Positions 26,002 through 34,571 of a DNA stretch of 37,203 nt are shown piece after piece. Below the pieces are notes generated by a model that was not told where the DNA came from, ran no database searches, and saw only the letters and a list, made by a program, of their open reading frames with translations. The number at the start of each line of letters is the position of its first letter. Positions within the stretch are counted from its first letter, which is position 1. Source of the DNA: Streptococcus agalactiae ATCC 13813 (lineage in GTDB: Bacteria > Bacillota > Bacilli > Lactobacillales > Streptococcaceae); NCBI RefSeq assembly GCF_000186445.1, contig NZ_GL636070.1, forward strand, positions 2,175,206 to 2,212,408, given 5' to 3'. Both the position numbers and the translations under genes were made by a program.

Positions 26002-26898
26002 TAAATCTTTATTCCACTCCTCTATTAATTTTCCTTTTAAATATAGATCACCTATTAACTCTGCAAATAGAATTGATTGTTTAAAACATGTTTCTGCTTT
26101 TGTTCTATCTTTTTCAATAATTAATAAATATTTCCACTCTATTAAGCTTAGTATTGGTCTTTTTTGAAAATCATGGATTTCTGTCATAATAGCATTACTT
26201 CTATGAATAATTTGCTGTACATATTTTTTCTGCTTAAATTGAAAAGCTAATTCGACATGATTTAATAAAACGTTGTTCAATTGAAAATTATCCTCAGGAA
26301 GTAAATTATCTTGCTCTAACAATTTTGACATAATAAAATGATAGTTCTCTAAAGAATACAAGCTCTTCATTCCATAGTTAATAGAAAAGCAAAGTAAATA
26401 TAAATCTATCATAACAAAATCATTTGTGGTATATTCCTTTTTTTTCTTAATTTGATCAAAGTAGTCATGTAAAATAGTGATTCCAAAATTATCATTAACA
26501 GAAAAATGAACATCTAATTTTGATTGCATACAATCAATAATTAGTCTTTCATCTTCTGGGAGCTCCTCATAAAATACTTCATAGATTTCATCAAAATATG
26601 CTTCTCTAACTGCAAGTCTATTAGCATCTCCGTAAGTCGGGGTACGCAACAATTTGTACTTCAACTCTTTATACCGTTTAGGTAATTCTAAGCTCTCTCC
26701 TCCTGTTAAAATATCCAATTTTACATTCAATTGTTTAGCTATGTAGTGAGCTTTAGTCAAGTTTGGAATTGACTGTCCACTTTCAATCCTAGCTAATTGT
26801 CTTACAGATAACTCAGTTTCATCACCACAAAAATCTTCGCGAGTAATATTTCTAGTTACTCTCAAATTTCTTACTTTACTACCAAAATGTTTTAACAT
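25996..26898 (-). CDS. comR: ComR, Rgg/RNPP-family competence regulator
   Basis: A 300-residue regulator with an N-terminal XRE helix-turn-helix (about 1-66, LSVRQLARIESGQSIPNLTKAHYIA) and an all-helical TPR-like C-terminal domain (about 75-300) that binds the pheromone. Peptide binding causes dimerisation and activation of comS and sigX (established for the family). Assignment rests on the HTH, length, genomic place between purB and ruvB as in group A Streptococcus, and adjacent comS and ComR-box. TATAAT at 26935-26940 may serve as its -10. The ribosome site AAAGGA is unusually close to the ATG. Confidence 0.88.
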   Translation of the reverse strand: MLKHFGSKVRNLRVTRNITREDFCGDETELSVRQLARIESGQSIPNLTKAHYIAKQLNVKLDILTGGESLELPKRYKELKYKLLRTPTYGDANRLAVREAYFDEIYEVFYEELPEDERLIIDCMQSKLDVHFSVNDNFGITILHDYFDQIKKKKEYTTNDFVMIDLYLLCFSINYGMKSLYSLENYHFIMSKLLEQDNLLPEDNFQLNNVLLNHVELAFQFKQKKYVQQIIHRSNAIMTEIHDFQKRPILSLIEWKYLLIIEKDRTKAETCFKQSILFAELIGDLYLKGKLIEEWNKDLT

Positions 26899-27001
26899 TT
26901 TCCTTTAAAAACTAACTCCTAAATTTTTCTTCTTATTATATATTATCATAATAAACTCATTTTAAGTATGTTTTTTTAATATTAATTCCTTTTAAATCAA
27001 T

Positions 27002-27049
27002 AAAAATTCCATTACTGGTTAAAAAAACGTTAACCGGTAATGGAATTTT
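27002..27049 (-). terminator. Long terminator of purB
   Basis: Positions 27003-27022 pair with 27030-27049 in 19 of 20 places, around a seven-base loop. On the minus strand the stem ends in UUUUU. It separates the purine operon from comR. Confidence 0.85.
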
Positions 27050-27050
27050 C

Positions 27051-28349
27051 TTATTTTTCTAATCCTAGTCTTTCAAAAATATCATCAACACGTTTTGTGT
27101 AATAAATCGGATTAAATAGTTCATCAAGTTCTTCCTGTGTAAGACAAGAGGTAACTTTGGTGTCTTCTTCTAAAAGTGGTTTGAAATCCACTTGATTGTC
27201 CCAGGAATAAGCTGTCTTAGGTTGAACTAAGTCATAAGCTTCTTCTCGTGTCATTCCTTTTTCAATCAATTTGAGCATAACACGTTGACTATAAATCAAA
27301 CCAAAAGTTGATTCCATATTGCGCATCATATTTTCCGGGAAGACAGTCAAGTTCTTAACAATATTGCCAAAACGGTTGAGCATGTAGTCAATCAAGATAG
27401 TTGTGTCTGGTGTGATGATACGCTCAGCTGATGAGTGCGAAATGTCACGCTCGTGCCAAAGTGCCACGTTCTCATAAGCTGTCACCATGTGACCACGAAT
27501 CACGCGCGCTAGCCCAGTCATGTTCTCTGAACCGATCGGGTTGCGTTTGTGAGGCATAGCAGAGCTACCTTTCTGACCTTTGGCAAAGAACTCTTCAACT
27601 TCACGTTGTTCTGATTTTTGCAGACCACGAATCTCTGTCGCCATACGTTCGATAGATGTTGCAATACTTGCAAGCACTGCAAAATATTCTGCGTGGAGAT
27701 CACGTGGAAGAACCTGTGTTGAAATTTCTTGCGGACGGATGCCTAATTTGTCACAGACATATTGTTCCACGAATGGAGGAATGTTAGCAAAGTTACCAAC
27801 GGCACCTGAAATCTTACCAGCTTCCACACCTGCGGCAGCATGTTCAAAACGCTCAATATTACGTTTCATCTCGCTGTACCAAGTCGCCAACTTAAGACCG
27901 AAAGTCGTTGGCTCAGCGTGAACACCGTGGGTACGACCCATCATGATGGTGAACTTGTGCTCCTTAGCCTTGTCAGCCACGATATTTGTGAAATTCTCAA
28001 GATCACGACGGATAATGTCGTTAGCCTGCTTGTAGAGGTAACCGTAGGCAGTGTCCACCACGTCAGTCGATGTCAAACCGTAGTGCACCCACTTGCGCTC
28101 CTCACCAAGCGTCTCAGAAACCGCACGAGTGAAAGCCACCACATCGTGACGCGTGTCCTGCTCAATCTCAAGAATGCGGTCAATGTCAAAATCCGCCTTC
28201 TCACGAATCTTAGCCACATCCTCCTTAGGAATCTCACCCAACTCGGCCCATGCCTCGTCAGCCAAAATCTCGACCTCCAACCAAGCACGGTATTTATTTT
28301 CCTCTGTCCAAATTGCCGCCATCTCAGGGCGTGAATAACGTTCGATCAT
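27051..28349 (-). CDS. purB: Adenylosuccinate lyase
   Basis: A 432-residue fumarase/aspartase-superfamily enzyme that releases fumarate from SAICAR and from adenylosuccinate. The superfamily loop is [17 protein letters not shown] near residue 262, and the catalytic histidine region [11 protein letters not shown] / [11 protein letters not shown] (near 93 and 140). AAAGGAG stands before the ATG. The 5' part is clearly richer in G+C than the 3' part (35 of 60 bases at 28081-28140, 23 of 60 at 27121-27180). A shifted reading frame of the upstream gene would end at TGA overlapping this ATG. Confidence 0.97.
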   Translation of the reverse strand: MIERYSRPEMAAIWTEENKYRAWLEVEILADEAWAELGEIPKEDVAKIREKADFDIDRILEIEQDTRHDVVAFTRAVSETLGEERKWVHYGLTSTDVVDTAYGYLYKQANDIIRRDLENFTNIVADKAKEHKFTIMMGRTHGVHAEPTTFGLKLATWYSEMKRNIERFEHAAAGVEAGKISGAVGNFANIPPFVEQYVCDKLGIRPQEISTQVLPRDLHAEYFAVLASIATSIERMATEIRGLQKSEQREVEEFFAKGQKGSSAMPHKRNPIGSENMTGLARVIRGHMVTAYENVALWHERDISHSSAERIITPDTTILIDYMLNRFGNIVKNLTVFPENMMRNMESTFGLIYSQRVMLKLIEKGMTREEAYDLVQPKTAYSWDNQVDFKPLLEEDTKVTSCLTQEELDELFNPIYYTKRVDDIFERLGLEK

Positions 28350-28416
28350 GTTATTGACTCCTTTATTTCTTTTTGTTTGATTGAAATATACAAACTTATG
28401 CCATCTGTCAGTTTAT

Positions 28417-29154
28417 CTATATACTCTTGATATACGATATAGTTGTCTGGATAAGTGAATTTGTCATCATCCCCTTTTTTCCAACCTCATCAATATTATC
28501 AAGCAACTGTTTTAGTAATTCGAATATTACTGGAGCTTTTCCATCATTACTGTCTTTATCACCCAGAACTTCAAGTATTTCATAATTTTTTAATTTAGCC
28601 TGTTCTTGACTTTTTTTAGCTTCCATATATTTATTATGTAGTTCTCCACACATTTCATGAGGTGACTTAGGGTCCAAACTCTCCTTAATATTTAATTTTG
28701 GTAAATTGTTCATATCTGGATTTTCCTCAACAAATAAAACTCTAAGATATGTCACACATCCTATAAAATCCGCATAGGCATTTTCTTTTTCTTCTGAAAA
28801 CGTTCCTCTTGGTGAAGAATAATCTGCCTTTAATATAAAACGATATGATTTTAAAATATCAATAAGACCTTGGCTCGTGTCGTTAATCCATTTTTGTTGA
28901 GATTTAAGTAAAATATCAGATTTTATTTGTCTTTTTAAATTTTCTTCGGAAGCTAAAATTTGTCTTTCATTATTTTCTTTAGTTTCAGCTAATTGACGAT
29001 TCAAATTTTCCTGTGAGGCTTTATTTTGTTTTTTCGTTGTGTGCAATGTTAACCACGTATTAGCAATAAGAGCTAGTACAGTTAATAATGAAGTTATTGA
29101 AGACCAAAGAAAAACTCCGTTTTGATCAAAAAAAATTTTTCCCCAATTCATCAT
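28417..29154 (-). CDS. Unknown membrane-anchored coiled-coil protein with a slippery-site frame break
   Basis: A 245-residue protein. One membrane segment lies near residues 13-34 (FLWSSITSLLTVLALIANTW), followed by a charged coiled coil (about 38-82) and a helical domain. I do not recognise the family. Its ATG shares a base with the preceding stop (TAATG). At residue about 226 the message reads GGA AAA AAG GGG (28471-28482), a canonical -1 heptamer. In the -1 frame there are 42 more codons with natural-looking sequence (GDDDKFTYPDNYIVYQEY...), ending in a TGA that overlaps the purB ATG; the 0-frame adds only 17 odd codons. Error, mutation or programmed shift are all possible. Confidence 0.6.
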   Translation of the reverse strand: MMNWGKIFFDQNGVFLWSSITSLLTVLALIANTWLTLHTTKKQNKASQENLNRQLAETKENNERQILASEENLKRQIKSDILLKSQQKWINDTSQGLIDILKSYRFILKADYSSPRGTFSEEKENAYADFIGCVTYLRVLFVEENPDMNNLPKLNIKESLDPKSPHEMCGELHNKYMEAKKSQEQAKLKNYEILEVLGDKDSNDGKAPVIFELLKQLLDNIDEVGKKGMMTNSLIQTTISYIKSI

Positions 29155-29896
29155 TATTCCCCTTTCTCTTCCTTCCCACTCTTCTTCCCTTCTCTCCCCT
29201 TATAACGTTTACGTATCGTATTCAGTTGGACTTTAAGATTTTGCAGATCTACATTATTTTGTTGTCCGTAAGCAAGGATGGCGATAAGGTCAATCAGGTA
29301 GTCGTAGCTTGCTCTTAGTAATTTTTTCTGCTTGAGACTTGCTCCGACTTTAGTGTCTGTCTGCTCTTCCAAGCGTGCTTGGTTGGTTTTGGTAAATTGT
29401 TGCTGCGCAGCTTTTAGATTGTCAAAATGAACAGTAAGGTTTAGACTTGTCAAGGCTGCTTGCTTTTCAGGCTCTGCCATTTTCTCAAAAAAGCGTGTCA
29501 ACTGAGCTGTCTCTTCTTCATAGGTTAAGTTGGTGACATTCTTATGTTCGGCAAGCACTTGAGAGAGCTGTTTATAGGCTTGTCAATCTCTTTCCCCTCA
29601 ACATAGGCGTAGGATTTCACAAAATTGACCAGCGTTTGATAAGCTCTGTCACGTTTTTTGTCTGCTTCGTCCAAGTCCTTCACCAAATCAGAGGCTACCT
29701 TGCCTTTTTGCACCGCTTGAAAATCCGCTTGTGCTGTCTGCAAGTTGTTAGCGTGAGCGGTCAAGAGCAACTCTCCCTTGTGGTCTTTGACATAAGCCAA
29801 GACTGCTGTCGCTGTATCGGCAGAAAGTTGAGAGAGTTCGTCGGATTTTAGACTTTGTGTGACTAAATTCTCTATACCATACGTTTTTAAGTTCAT
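29154..29896 (-). pseudogene. Helical protein resembling DUF6261, split by one frame break
   Basis: Two overlapping pieces together make one protein. The first (from 29896) starts MNLKTYGIENLVTQSLKSDEL and is in frame to about residue 106 (GKEIDK). It then runs into a short odd tail. The second piece continues as AYKQLSQVLAEHKNVTNL in the -1 frame from 29579 and ends at 29154. One missing base near 29577-29582 explains this; the joined product would be 247 residues, mostly helical. I recall the N-terminus as DUF6261-like, not confirmed. No slippery heptamer lies at this break, so mutation or error is more likely. GGAGAAAAGGA precedes the ATG. Confidence 0.6.
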
Positions 29897-29997
29897 TCCT
29901 TTTCTCCTATCTATTTAAAGTTATTATCATGAGTTTTTAGCAACTTAGTACTGCTATCAGTTTATAATAGCTTCTTTTCCCATCAAACAGACTAGTT

Positions 29998-30088
29998 TAA
30001 CTTTATAATGGTTCAAACTTATCTTCAGGCTAACCTGTATAACTTTATATTGGTCTATTTTATGGTTAAACCAACCTTTATAAAGTTA
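29998..30088. repeat. Repeated TAACTTTATA motif in a 279-bp spacer
   Basis: The interval 29897-30175 contains no gene. TAACTTTATA occurs at 29998-30007 and 30040-30049, and inverted at 30079-30088. The last two, with flanking GGT/ACC, make a large bulged hairpin. A small palindrome, CAGG-CTAA-CCTG, lies at 30026-30037. These could be operator sites or RNA structure ahead of the split gene downstream. Confidence 0.55.
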
Positions 30089-30175
30089 GGGTGGTGTGGT
30101 TTAGGGGTGGGGAGAACGTTTATTTTCTTAATACTCTCCTTGTTAGTTTAACCTATAATTTTTTACTATTAACTC

Positions 30176-31180
30176 CTAAATTAATTTTTTGAGCACTAAT
30201 ATAAATATTCTAACAACTTGAGAGGGATATTTTATCCACCATGTACTCTCCACATATTTATCATACTTCCCTTCTTCACTTAAAATAATATTTTCAAAGA
30301 TTTCGTTCCCCATTATCCTATTCTCATACTTCTCTCCTCCATAAAAAATACAATCTCTCAGCTCACAATATTGTACATCACTTGATAACTTAATTCTTGA
30401 ACAGATATCTTTTGCTTTTGATTCACCCAATTTAATTTTCAAAGTAATGATTATTGTTCCAAGTGAGTATGATGCCAATACTAAAAATCTTACTACCGAT
30501 AATTCAGAAGTTGCTGAATTAAGTTCATAAGAAACAGAAAGTTCTCTAAACCTATTCATAATATCGAGAATACCTGGATGTTCTTTTACAAAAGATAAAA
30601 TATCAGAAGATATATTTGCACTCTCAAGTAGTGGAATTGTTATTGGCTGAGCTGCAAAACTGTCTTTTAAAGTATCTAACATATAGTATTTAAAAATATA
30701 CTCTAAAAGAAGAGGAACTAACAAGGTAGTCAGAACACCAAAAATCCATGTACTACTAGTTATCTTTCGTAATGAATGTAAGGGCAATAATATTGTTAAA
30801 ATAATATACGAAATCAAAACGACTATAATATAAATAACAATTGCTTCAATACTAGAATATGAACCAACATAATCTACAGTACAAACTATTACCAGCCAAG
30901 GTAAGAGATAATAATAAAGTCCAGTTAAATAATTCCGAACAGCAAGTACAATTCCAAACATTGCTATATAAAGAGCTCCAATTATCAGTAACTGTCCCCA
31001 CCCCATAGATTGAATATCGAAGAGTTTAGTTATTATTGAAAAAATAAAGACTACTATAATAAATGCAATATTTGTTAAAGCATAAACCGCATTACCTAAT
31101 TCACGACGTTTTTGTAAATCTGTTTTGTAGCCTTTTTCCGTAACAAAAAAATAATCTCTATTTCTAATATGTTTAAACAA
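30176..31180 (-). CDS. Polytopic membrane protein of unknown function
   Basis: A 334-residue reading frame with about six membrane segments (for example YALTNIAFIIVVFIFSII, LLIIGALYIAMFGIVLAV, AIVIYIIVVLISYIILTIL, IFGVLTTLLVPLLLEYIF, VLASYSLGTIIITLKI) and a basic or polar N-terminal region. The frame is open upstream to 31273, adding FSKFLAVIIIVGLVFVWRNN, another membrane segment. Thus the ATG at 31180 is probably not the true start; the natural protein seems to begin with the fragment at 31347 across a T-run, giving about 390 residues. No family is recognised. It is AT-rich and follows purK. Confidence 0.55.
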   Translation of the reverse strand: MFKHIRNRDYFFVTEKGYKTDLQKRRELGNAVYALTNIAFIIVVFIFSIITKLFDIQSMGWGQLLIIGALYIAMFGIVLAVRNYLTGLYYYLLPWLVIVCTVDYVGSYSSIEAIVIYIIVVLISYIILTILLPLHSLRKITSSTWIFGVLTTLLVPLLLEYIFKYYMLDTLKDSFAAQPITIPLLESANISSDILSFVKEHPGILDIMNRFRELSVSYELNSATSELSVVRFLVLASYSLGTIIITLKIKLGESKAKDICSRIKLSSDVQYCELRDCIFYGGEKYENRIMGNEIFENIILSEEGKYDKYVESTWWIKYPSQVVRIFILVLKKLI

Positions 31181-31254
31181 TTCATACTTTAATTTTATCC
31201 ATTGAAATAAGTTATTTCTCCAAACAAATACTAATCCAACAATGATAATTACAG

Positions 31255-31347
31255 CTAAAAATTTAGAAAAAAATTATTTTGTACAAAGAGGTATGCTGCT
31301 AAATAACCCATCCCGTAAGAAATTAAGTGTTTTGTTTCTTGTCTCAA
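31255..31347 (-). pseudogene. 5' fragment of the membrane protein, broken at a T7 run
   Basis: Starting with TTG at 31347, ten bases after the purK stop codon, this frame reads LRQETKHLISYGMGYLAAY and goes on to FVQNNFF before stopping at 31255. At 31267-31273 (seven T on the minus strand, read AAT TTT TTT CTA), a -1 shift enters the open frame of the 334-residue gene. The heptamer T_TTT_TTT is in the proper phase for slippage. Alternatives are loss of one T by mutation or sequencing. Confidence 0.55.
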
Positions 31348-31357
31348 ATCTCTTCCC

Positions 31358-32431
31358 CTAAAACTCCTCCACCTCATCAGGCACATCACTAAACACCGTC
31401 ACATGTCCCATTTTGCGGTTATGTTTCGCTTCTAGTTTACCATACATGTGGAGGTGGGCGCTAGGGTTTTCGACAATATAGTCAGTTGCTTGCTGAACGT
31501 GTTGTCCGAGAACATTGAGCATGACGGCTGGAGCATGGAATTTGATTGGTGGGAGAGGTTGCCCCAGTACACCCAAGATGTGGGTGTCAAACTGTGAAAA
31601 GTCGCAGGCTTCGATAGAATAGTGCCCTGAGTTGTGGGGGCGTGGGGCGATTTCATTGACGATGATGTCGTCTGCGGTCGCAAACATTTCCACACAGAGG
31701 GTTCCTGATAGCTGGAGTTTCTTGGCAATCTGCACCGCCATTTCCTTAGCCATGTCAGCTAGTTGGTCTGAGATGCGAGCTGGTACGATGGTTTTTGAAA
31801 GGATATTGTTGCGATGGATATTTTCCTGAACTGGAAAGACCGTCACATCCTGACCATTTCCAGACACGATGACTGAGATCTCAAGATCGAAATTGACAAA
31901 CTCTTCCAAGACACACTCGGCTGAGTTGGCTAATTGCTGCGCCTCTGGCAGGTCTTCTGCTGAGCGGAGAACCTTTTGCCCATGACCATCATAACCACCT
32001 GTCGCTGTCTTGAGGACATAGGTCTTGGTCAAGTCAAGCCCCTCTAGGTCAAGGCTAGACGTCACCACCTTGTAAGGAGCGACAGTCACACCAGCCTTAT
32101 TTGCCAGAAAGTCTTTTTCAAAGATACGGTTTTGAGAAATGCGGAGCAAATCAGTCCCCTGCGGTAGCTGACCAGCCGATACAACGGCATCCAGACCGTC
32201 GGCATCGACATTCTCAAACTCATAAGTCAAAACATTACAACGCGCAGCTAATTGTCCCAAAGCCTCAACATCATCGTAAGGCGCCACAATCACCTCGCTA
32301 ACGCGGGAGGCAGGGCAGTCGCTAGCAGGATCCAGCGTGATAACCTTGTGGCCCATGTAGATAGCCGCAATCGCCATCATCTGCCCCAGCTGACCACCAC
32401 CGATAATCCCAATGGTCTTAAATGAGTTCAT
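31358..32431 (-). CDS. purK: N5-carboxyaminoimidazole ribonucleotide synthase
   Basis: A 357-residue ATP-grasp enzyme that carboxylates AIR using ATP and bicarbonate. It opens [20 protein letters not shown] and has the ATP-grasp segment [15 protein letters not shown] and the metal-binding region [19 protein letters not shown]. The start at 32431 is chosen because AGAGGAG lies 7 bases before it; upstream residues are not conserved. It overlaps the end of purE by 14 bp, implying coupling. Richer in G+C than the cargo genes that follow. Confidence 0.96.
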   Translation of the reverse strand: MNSFKTIGIIGGGQLGQMMAIAAIYMGHKVITLDPASDCPASRVSEVIVAPYDDVEALGQLAARCNVLTYEFENVDADGLDAVVSAGQLPQGTDLLRISQNRIFEKDFLANKAGVTVAPYKVVTSSLDLEGLDLTKTYVLKTATGGYDGHGQKVLRSAEDLPEAQQLANSAECVLEEFVNFDLEISVIVSGNGQDVTVFPVQENIHRNNILSKTIVPARISDQLADMAKEMAVQIAKKLQLSGTLCVEMFATADDIIVNEIAPRPHNSGHYSIEACDFSQFDTHILGVLGQPLPPIKFHAPAVMLNVLGQHVQQATDYIVENPSAHLHMYGKLEAKHNRKMGHVTVFSDVPDEVEEF

Positions 32432-32906
32432 TGCTTGACTCCTCTGCGATTTTTCCTTGTCCCTCATGGAAATGAGCTAGCGCATCAGCCAGATTTTGGT
32501 CCTCGATAGAGAGGATACGGAGGGCTGTCAGGGCAGCGTTAGTCGCTCCCGCTTCTCCGATAGCCATGGTTGCCACAGGCACACCGCCAGGCATCTGCAC
32601 AATGGAATAGAGCGAATCCAAACCTGAAAGGGCACGTGATTTGACAGGCACACCAATAACAGGCAGGGTTGTTTTAGCTGCCACCATACCAGGCAAGTGG
32701 GCTGCCCCACCTGCTCCAGCGATGATAATCTTGATACCACGACCACGTGCCTCCTCAGCATGCTTGAACATGAGGTCAGGCGTGCGGTGGGCAGAGACGA
32801 CTTTCTTCTCGTAAGCAATGCCAAAGTTATCTAGAACTTCAGTCGTTTTTTGCATGGTTGTCCAGTCGGATTTGGAACCCATGATAATAGAAATAATTGG
32901 TTGCAT
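32418..32906 (-). CDS. purE: N5-carboxyaminoimidazole ribonucleotide mutase
   Basis: A 162-residue class I PurE that converts N5-CAIR to CAIR. It begins [19 protein letters not shown] with the active-site SKSDW, then SAHRTPD and [11 protein letters not shown]. The frame is open upstream to 33002, but that extension lies within the repeat-rich spacer and is not family-like, so 32906 is taken. No Shine-Dalgarno is seen before this ATG, which is odd for an operon gene. It is followed directly by purK. Confidence 0.94.
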   Translation of the reverse strand: MQPIISIIMGSKSDWTTMQKTTEVLDNFGIAYEKKVVSAHRTPDLMFKHAEEARGRGIKIIIAGAGGAAHLPGMVAAKTTLPVIGVPVKSRALSGLDSLYSIVQMPGGVPVATMAIGEAGATNAALTALRILSIEDQNLADALAHFHEGQGKIAEESSNELI

Positions 32907-32925
32907 AATATTAAGATACAAAGGG

Positions 32926-33165
32926 ACGTTTCGACTTGTCGAAAATTTTCGTAGAAAAATATGCGGTAAGTCCGAAATCTTTGATTTCGAAGACGCACCC
33001 ACGTCAGGGCGACTAGGTGCTTTAGCAGCAGACGCCTACGACGCAAAAATCTGACGAAGATGCTTTAGCATCTAGGATGATTTATCTTTTTCACTAGAAA
33101 ATTAGTCCCGTGTTCAGTTCCTTTCTTCTTTCTTTTTGGAGCGACCTTCGGTCGCTGATTGCTGA
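32926..33165. repeat. Cluster of short hairpins between purD and purE (candidate repeat element)
   Basis: The 285-bp spacer holds: TTTCGAC-TT-GTCGAAA near 32928-32943; CGAAATC-TTT-GATTTCG near 32974-32990; GATGC-TTTA-GCATC near 33059-33072; and AGCGAC-CTTCGG-GTCGCT near 33142-33159, the last with a UUCG-type loop. TGCTTTAGCA occurs twice. No T-tract follows on the minus strand. The density suggests a mobile or dispersed palindromic repeat, or RNA control of purE. Confidence 0.5.
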
Positions 33166-33191
33166 CGCTAATATTTGAATGAGTAGTCTTA

Positions 33192-34454
33192 TTACTTAAT
33201 AGCTTTGCTTCCGATGTCGTTTCGGTAGAAGAGGCCTGTGGTGTCTTGTTGGGCTAGTTGGGTATAGATTTTGTCCTGCCCTGCTTTGACGCTGTCTTCT
33301 GTGGTGACAAGCATATAGACTCGTCCACCGTTTGAGAGCAGTGCTTTGCCATTTTCCGCAAACTTAGCTCCCGCATAGTAGGTGATGATGTCGCCGTCGG
33401 TCTTTTCAGGCAATGGCACGCCTTTCTCGTAATCGAGCGGATAGCCTTCAGAAGCAACGACAACGCCAAGAGTCACGCCGTCCTTCCCCCAAGTGATGTA
33501 AGGCTCGATGCCCATCATGATGTCGTCAATGTTCTGAGCGAAATCGGAAGTCAGGCGAGGGAGGATAACCTGAGTTTCAGGGTCACCGAAACGTGAGTTG
33601 AACTCGATAACCTTAGGACCATCAGCTGTCAGGATAAGCCCCGCATAGAGGATACCTAGATAAGGACGCCCTTCGGCAATCATACCCTCAAGGACAGGCT
33701 TAACAATAGTCTCAACCGCCGTATCCACCACGCTCTGAGGCAGGTGGGGAACTGGCGCATAGGCACCCATACCGCCTGTGTTTGGCCCCTTGTCACCGTC
33801 ATAAGCACGCTTGTGATCCTGAGCTGTCGGCATGATGTAGAACTTGTCGCCATTAGCGAAGGCAAAGAGGGAGAACTCCTCGCCATCCAAGAATTCCTCG
33901 ATAACCACACGCGCTCCTGAGTCGCCAAACTTGTTGTCTAGAAGCATCTCTTGCGCCGCCTCTACCGCCTGCTCAACGGTTTCAGCCACGACCACACCCT
34001 TGCCTAACGCCAAGCCGTCAGCCTTGACCACGATTGGTGCGCCCTGCTCTTCGATGTAGGCTTTAGCTTTTTCAAAATCTGAAAATGTGCCATAGGCTGC
34101 TGTTGGGACATTGTATTTAACCATGATTTCCTTGGCAAAGTCTTTTGACCACTCTAGCTCCGCTGCTGCCTTGGTTGGACCAAAAGCTCTGAGTCCAGCA
34201 CTGTTGAAATCATCAACGATACCAGCTGCTAGCGCATCATCAGGACCAATAAAGGTCCAAGCAATCTCATTCTCCTTAGCAAAGTCAATCAGCCTAGAAT
34301 GTTCGTAAATTCCGATGTTTACCAAGTCTAGACCATCCAAGGTCATACCATCATTACCAGGTGCCACAAAAACCTGATCCACATTCTTAGACGCTAACAA
34401 CTTCTTAGCAATCGCATGCTCACGACCACCAGAACCAACAACAAGCAATTTCAT
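33192..34454 (-). CDS. purD: Phosphoribosylamine-glycine ligase
   Basis: A 420-residue ATP-grasp enzyme joining phosphoribosylamine and glycine to make GAR. It starts MKLLVVGSGGREHAIAKKLL with the purine-ligase GSGGREHA, and has the ATP-grasp region VVKADGLALGKGVVVA and the metal-binding EFNSRFGDPETQ near 290. The leader carries an extended -10 and a PurBox-like element. It is the first of the local pur genes; purH and others would lie elsewhere to the right or be separated. Confidence 0.97.
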   Translation of the reverse strand: MKLLVVGSGGREHAIAKKLLASKNVDQVFVAPGNDGMTLDGLDLVNIGIYEHSRLIDFAKENEIAWTFIGPDDALAAGIVDDFNSAGLRAFGPTKAAAELEWSKDFAKEIMVKYNVPTAAYGTFSDFEKAKAYIEEQGAPIVVKADGLALGKGVVVAETVEQAVEAAQEMLLDNKFGDSGARVVIEEFLDGEEFSLFAFANGDKFYIMPTAQDHKRAYDGDKGPNTGGMGAYAPVPHLPQSVVDTAVETIVKPVLEGMIAEGRPYLGILYAGLILTADGPKVIEFNSRFGDPETQVILPRLTSDFAQNIDDIMMGIEPYITWGKDGVTLGVVVASEGYPLDYEKGVPLPEKTDGDIITYYAGAKFAENGKALLSNGGRVYMLVTTEDSVKAGQDKIYTQLAQQDTTGLFYRNDIGSKAIK

Positions 34455-34518
34455 ATCAGAGTAACTCCTATTAAATAATATAAAAAGAAATTTACAATAA
34501 AAACGTATTATTTATAAA

Positions 34519-34540
34519 ATTATAACACATTTGTTCGCTT
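34519..34540 (-). promoter_or_regulatory. purD promoter with PurBox-like site
   Basis: TGTTATAAT (TATAAT at 34519-34524) is an extended -10 on the minus strand. About nine bases upstream lies AAAAGCGAACAAA, which shares the CGAAC core and flanking W bases with the PurR box AWWWCCGAACWWT (two mismatches), at the place of the -35. Activation or control by PurR is inferred. Confidence 0.5.
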
Positions 34541-34571
34541 TTAAGTTTTTTTATTGCATCTTTTTTGAAAA

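Noticed and set aside
32432..32467. Earlier start for purK
   Set aside because: The extra residues are not conserved and the AGAGGAG site fits the ATG at 32431.
32907..33002. Upstream extension of purE giving a 194-residue product
   Set aside because: The added 32 residues are not PurE-like and come from the palindrome-rich spacer; the family N-terminus begins at 32906.
32818..33054. Plus-strand reading frame over the purD-purE spacer
   Set aside because: It runs antisense over purE and the hairpin cluster, has no ribosome site, and is best explained by the repeat sequence.
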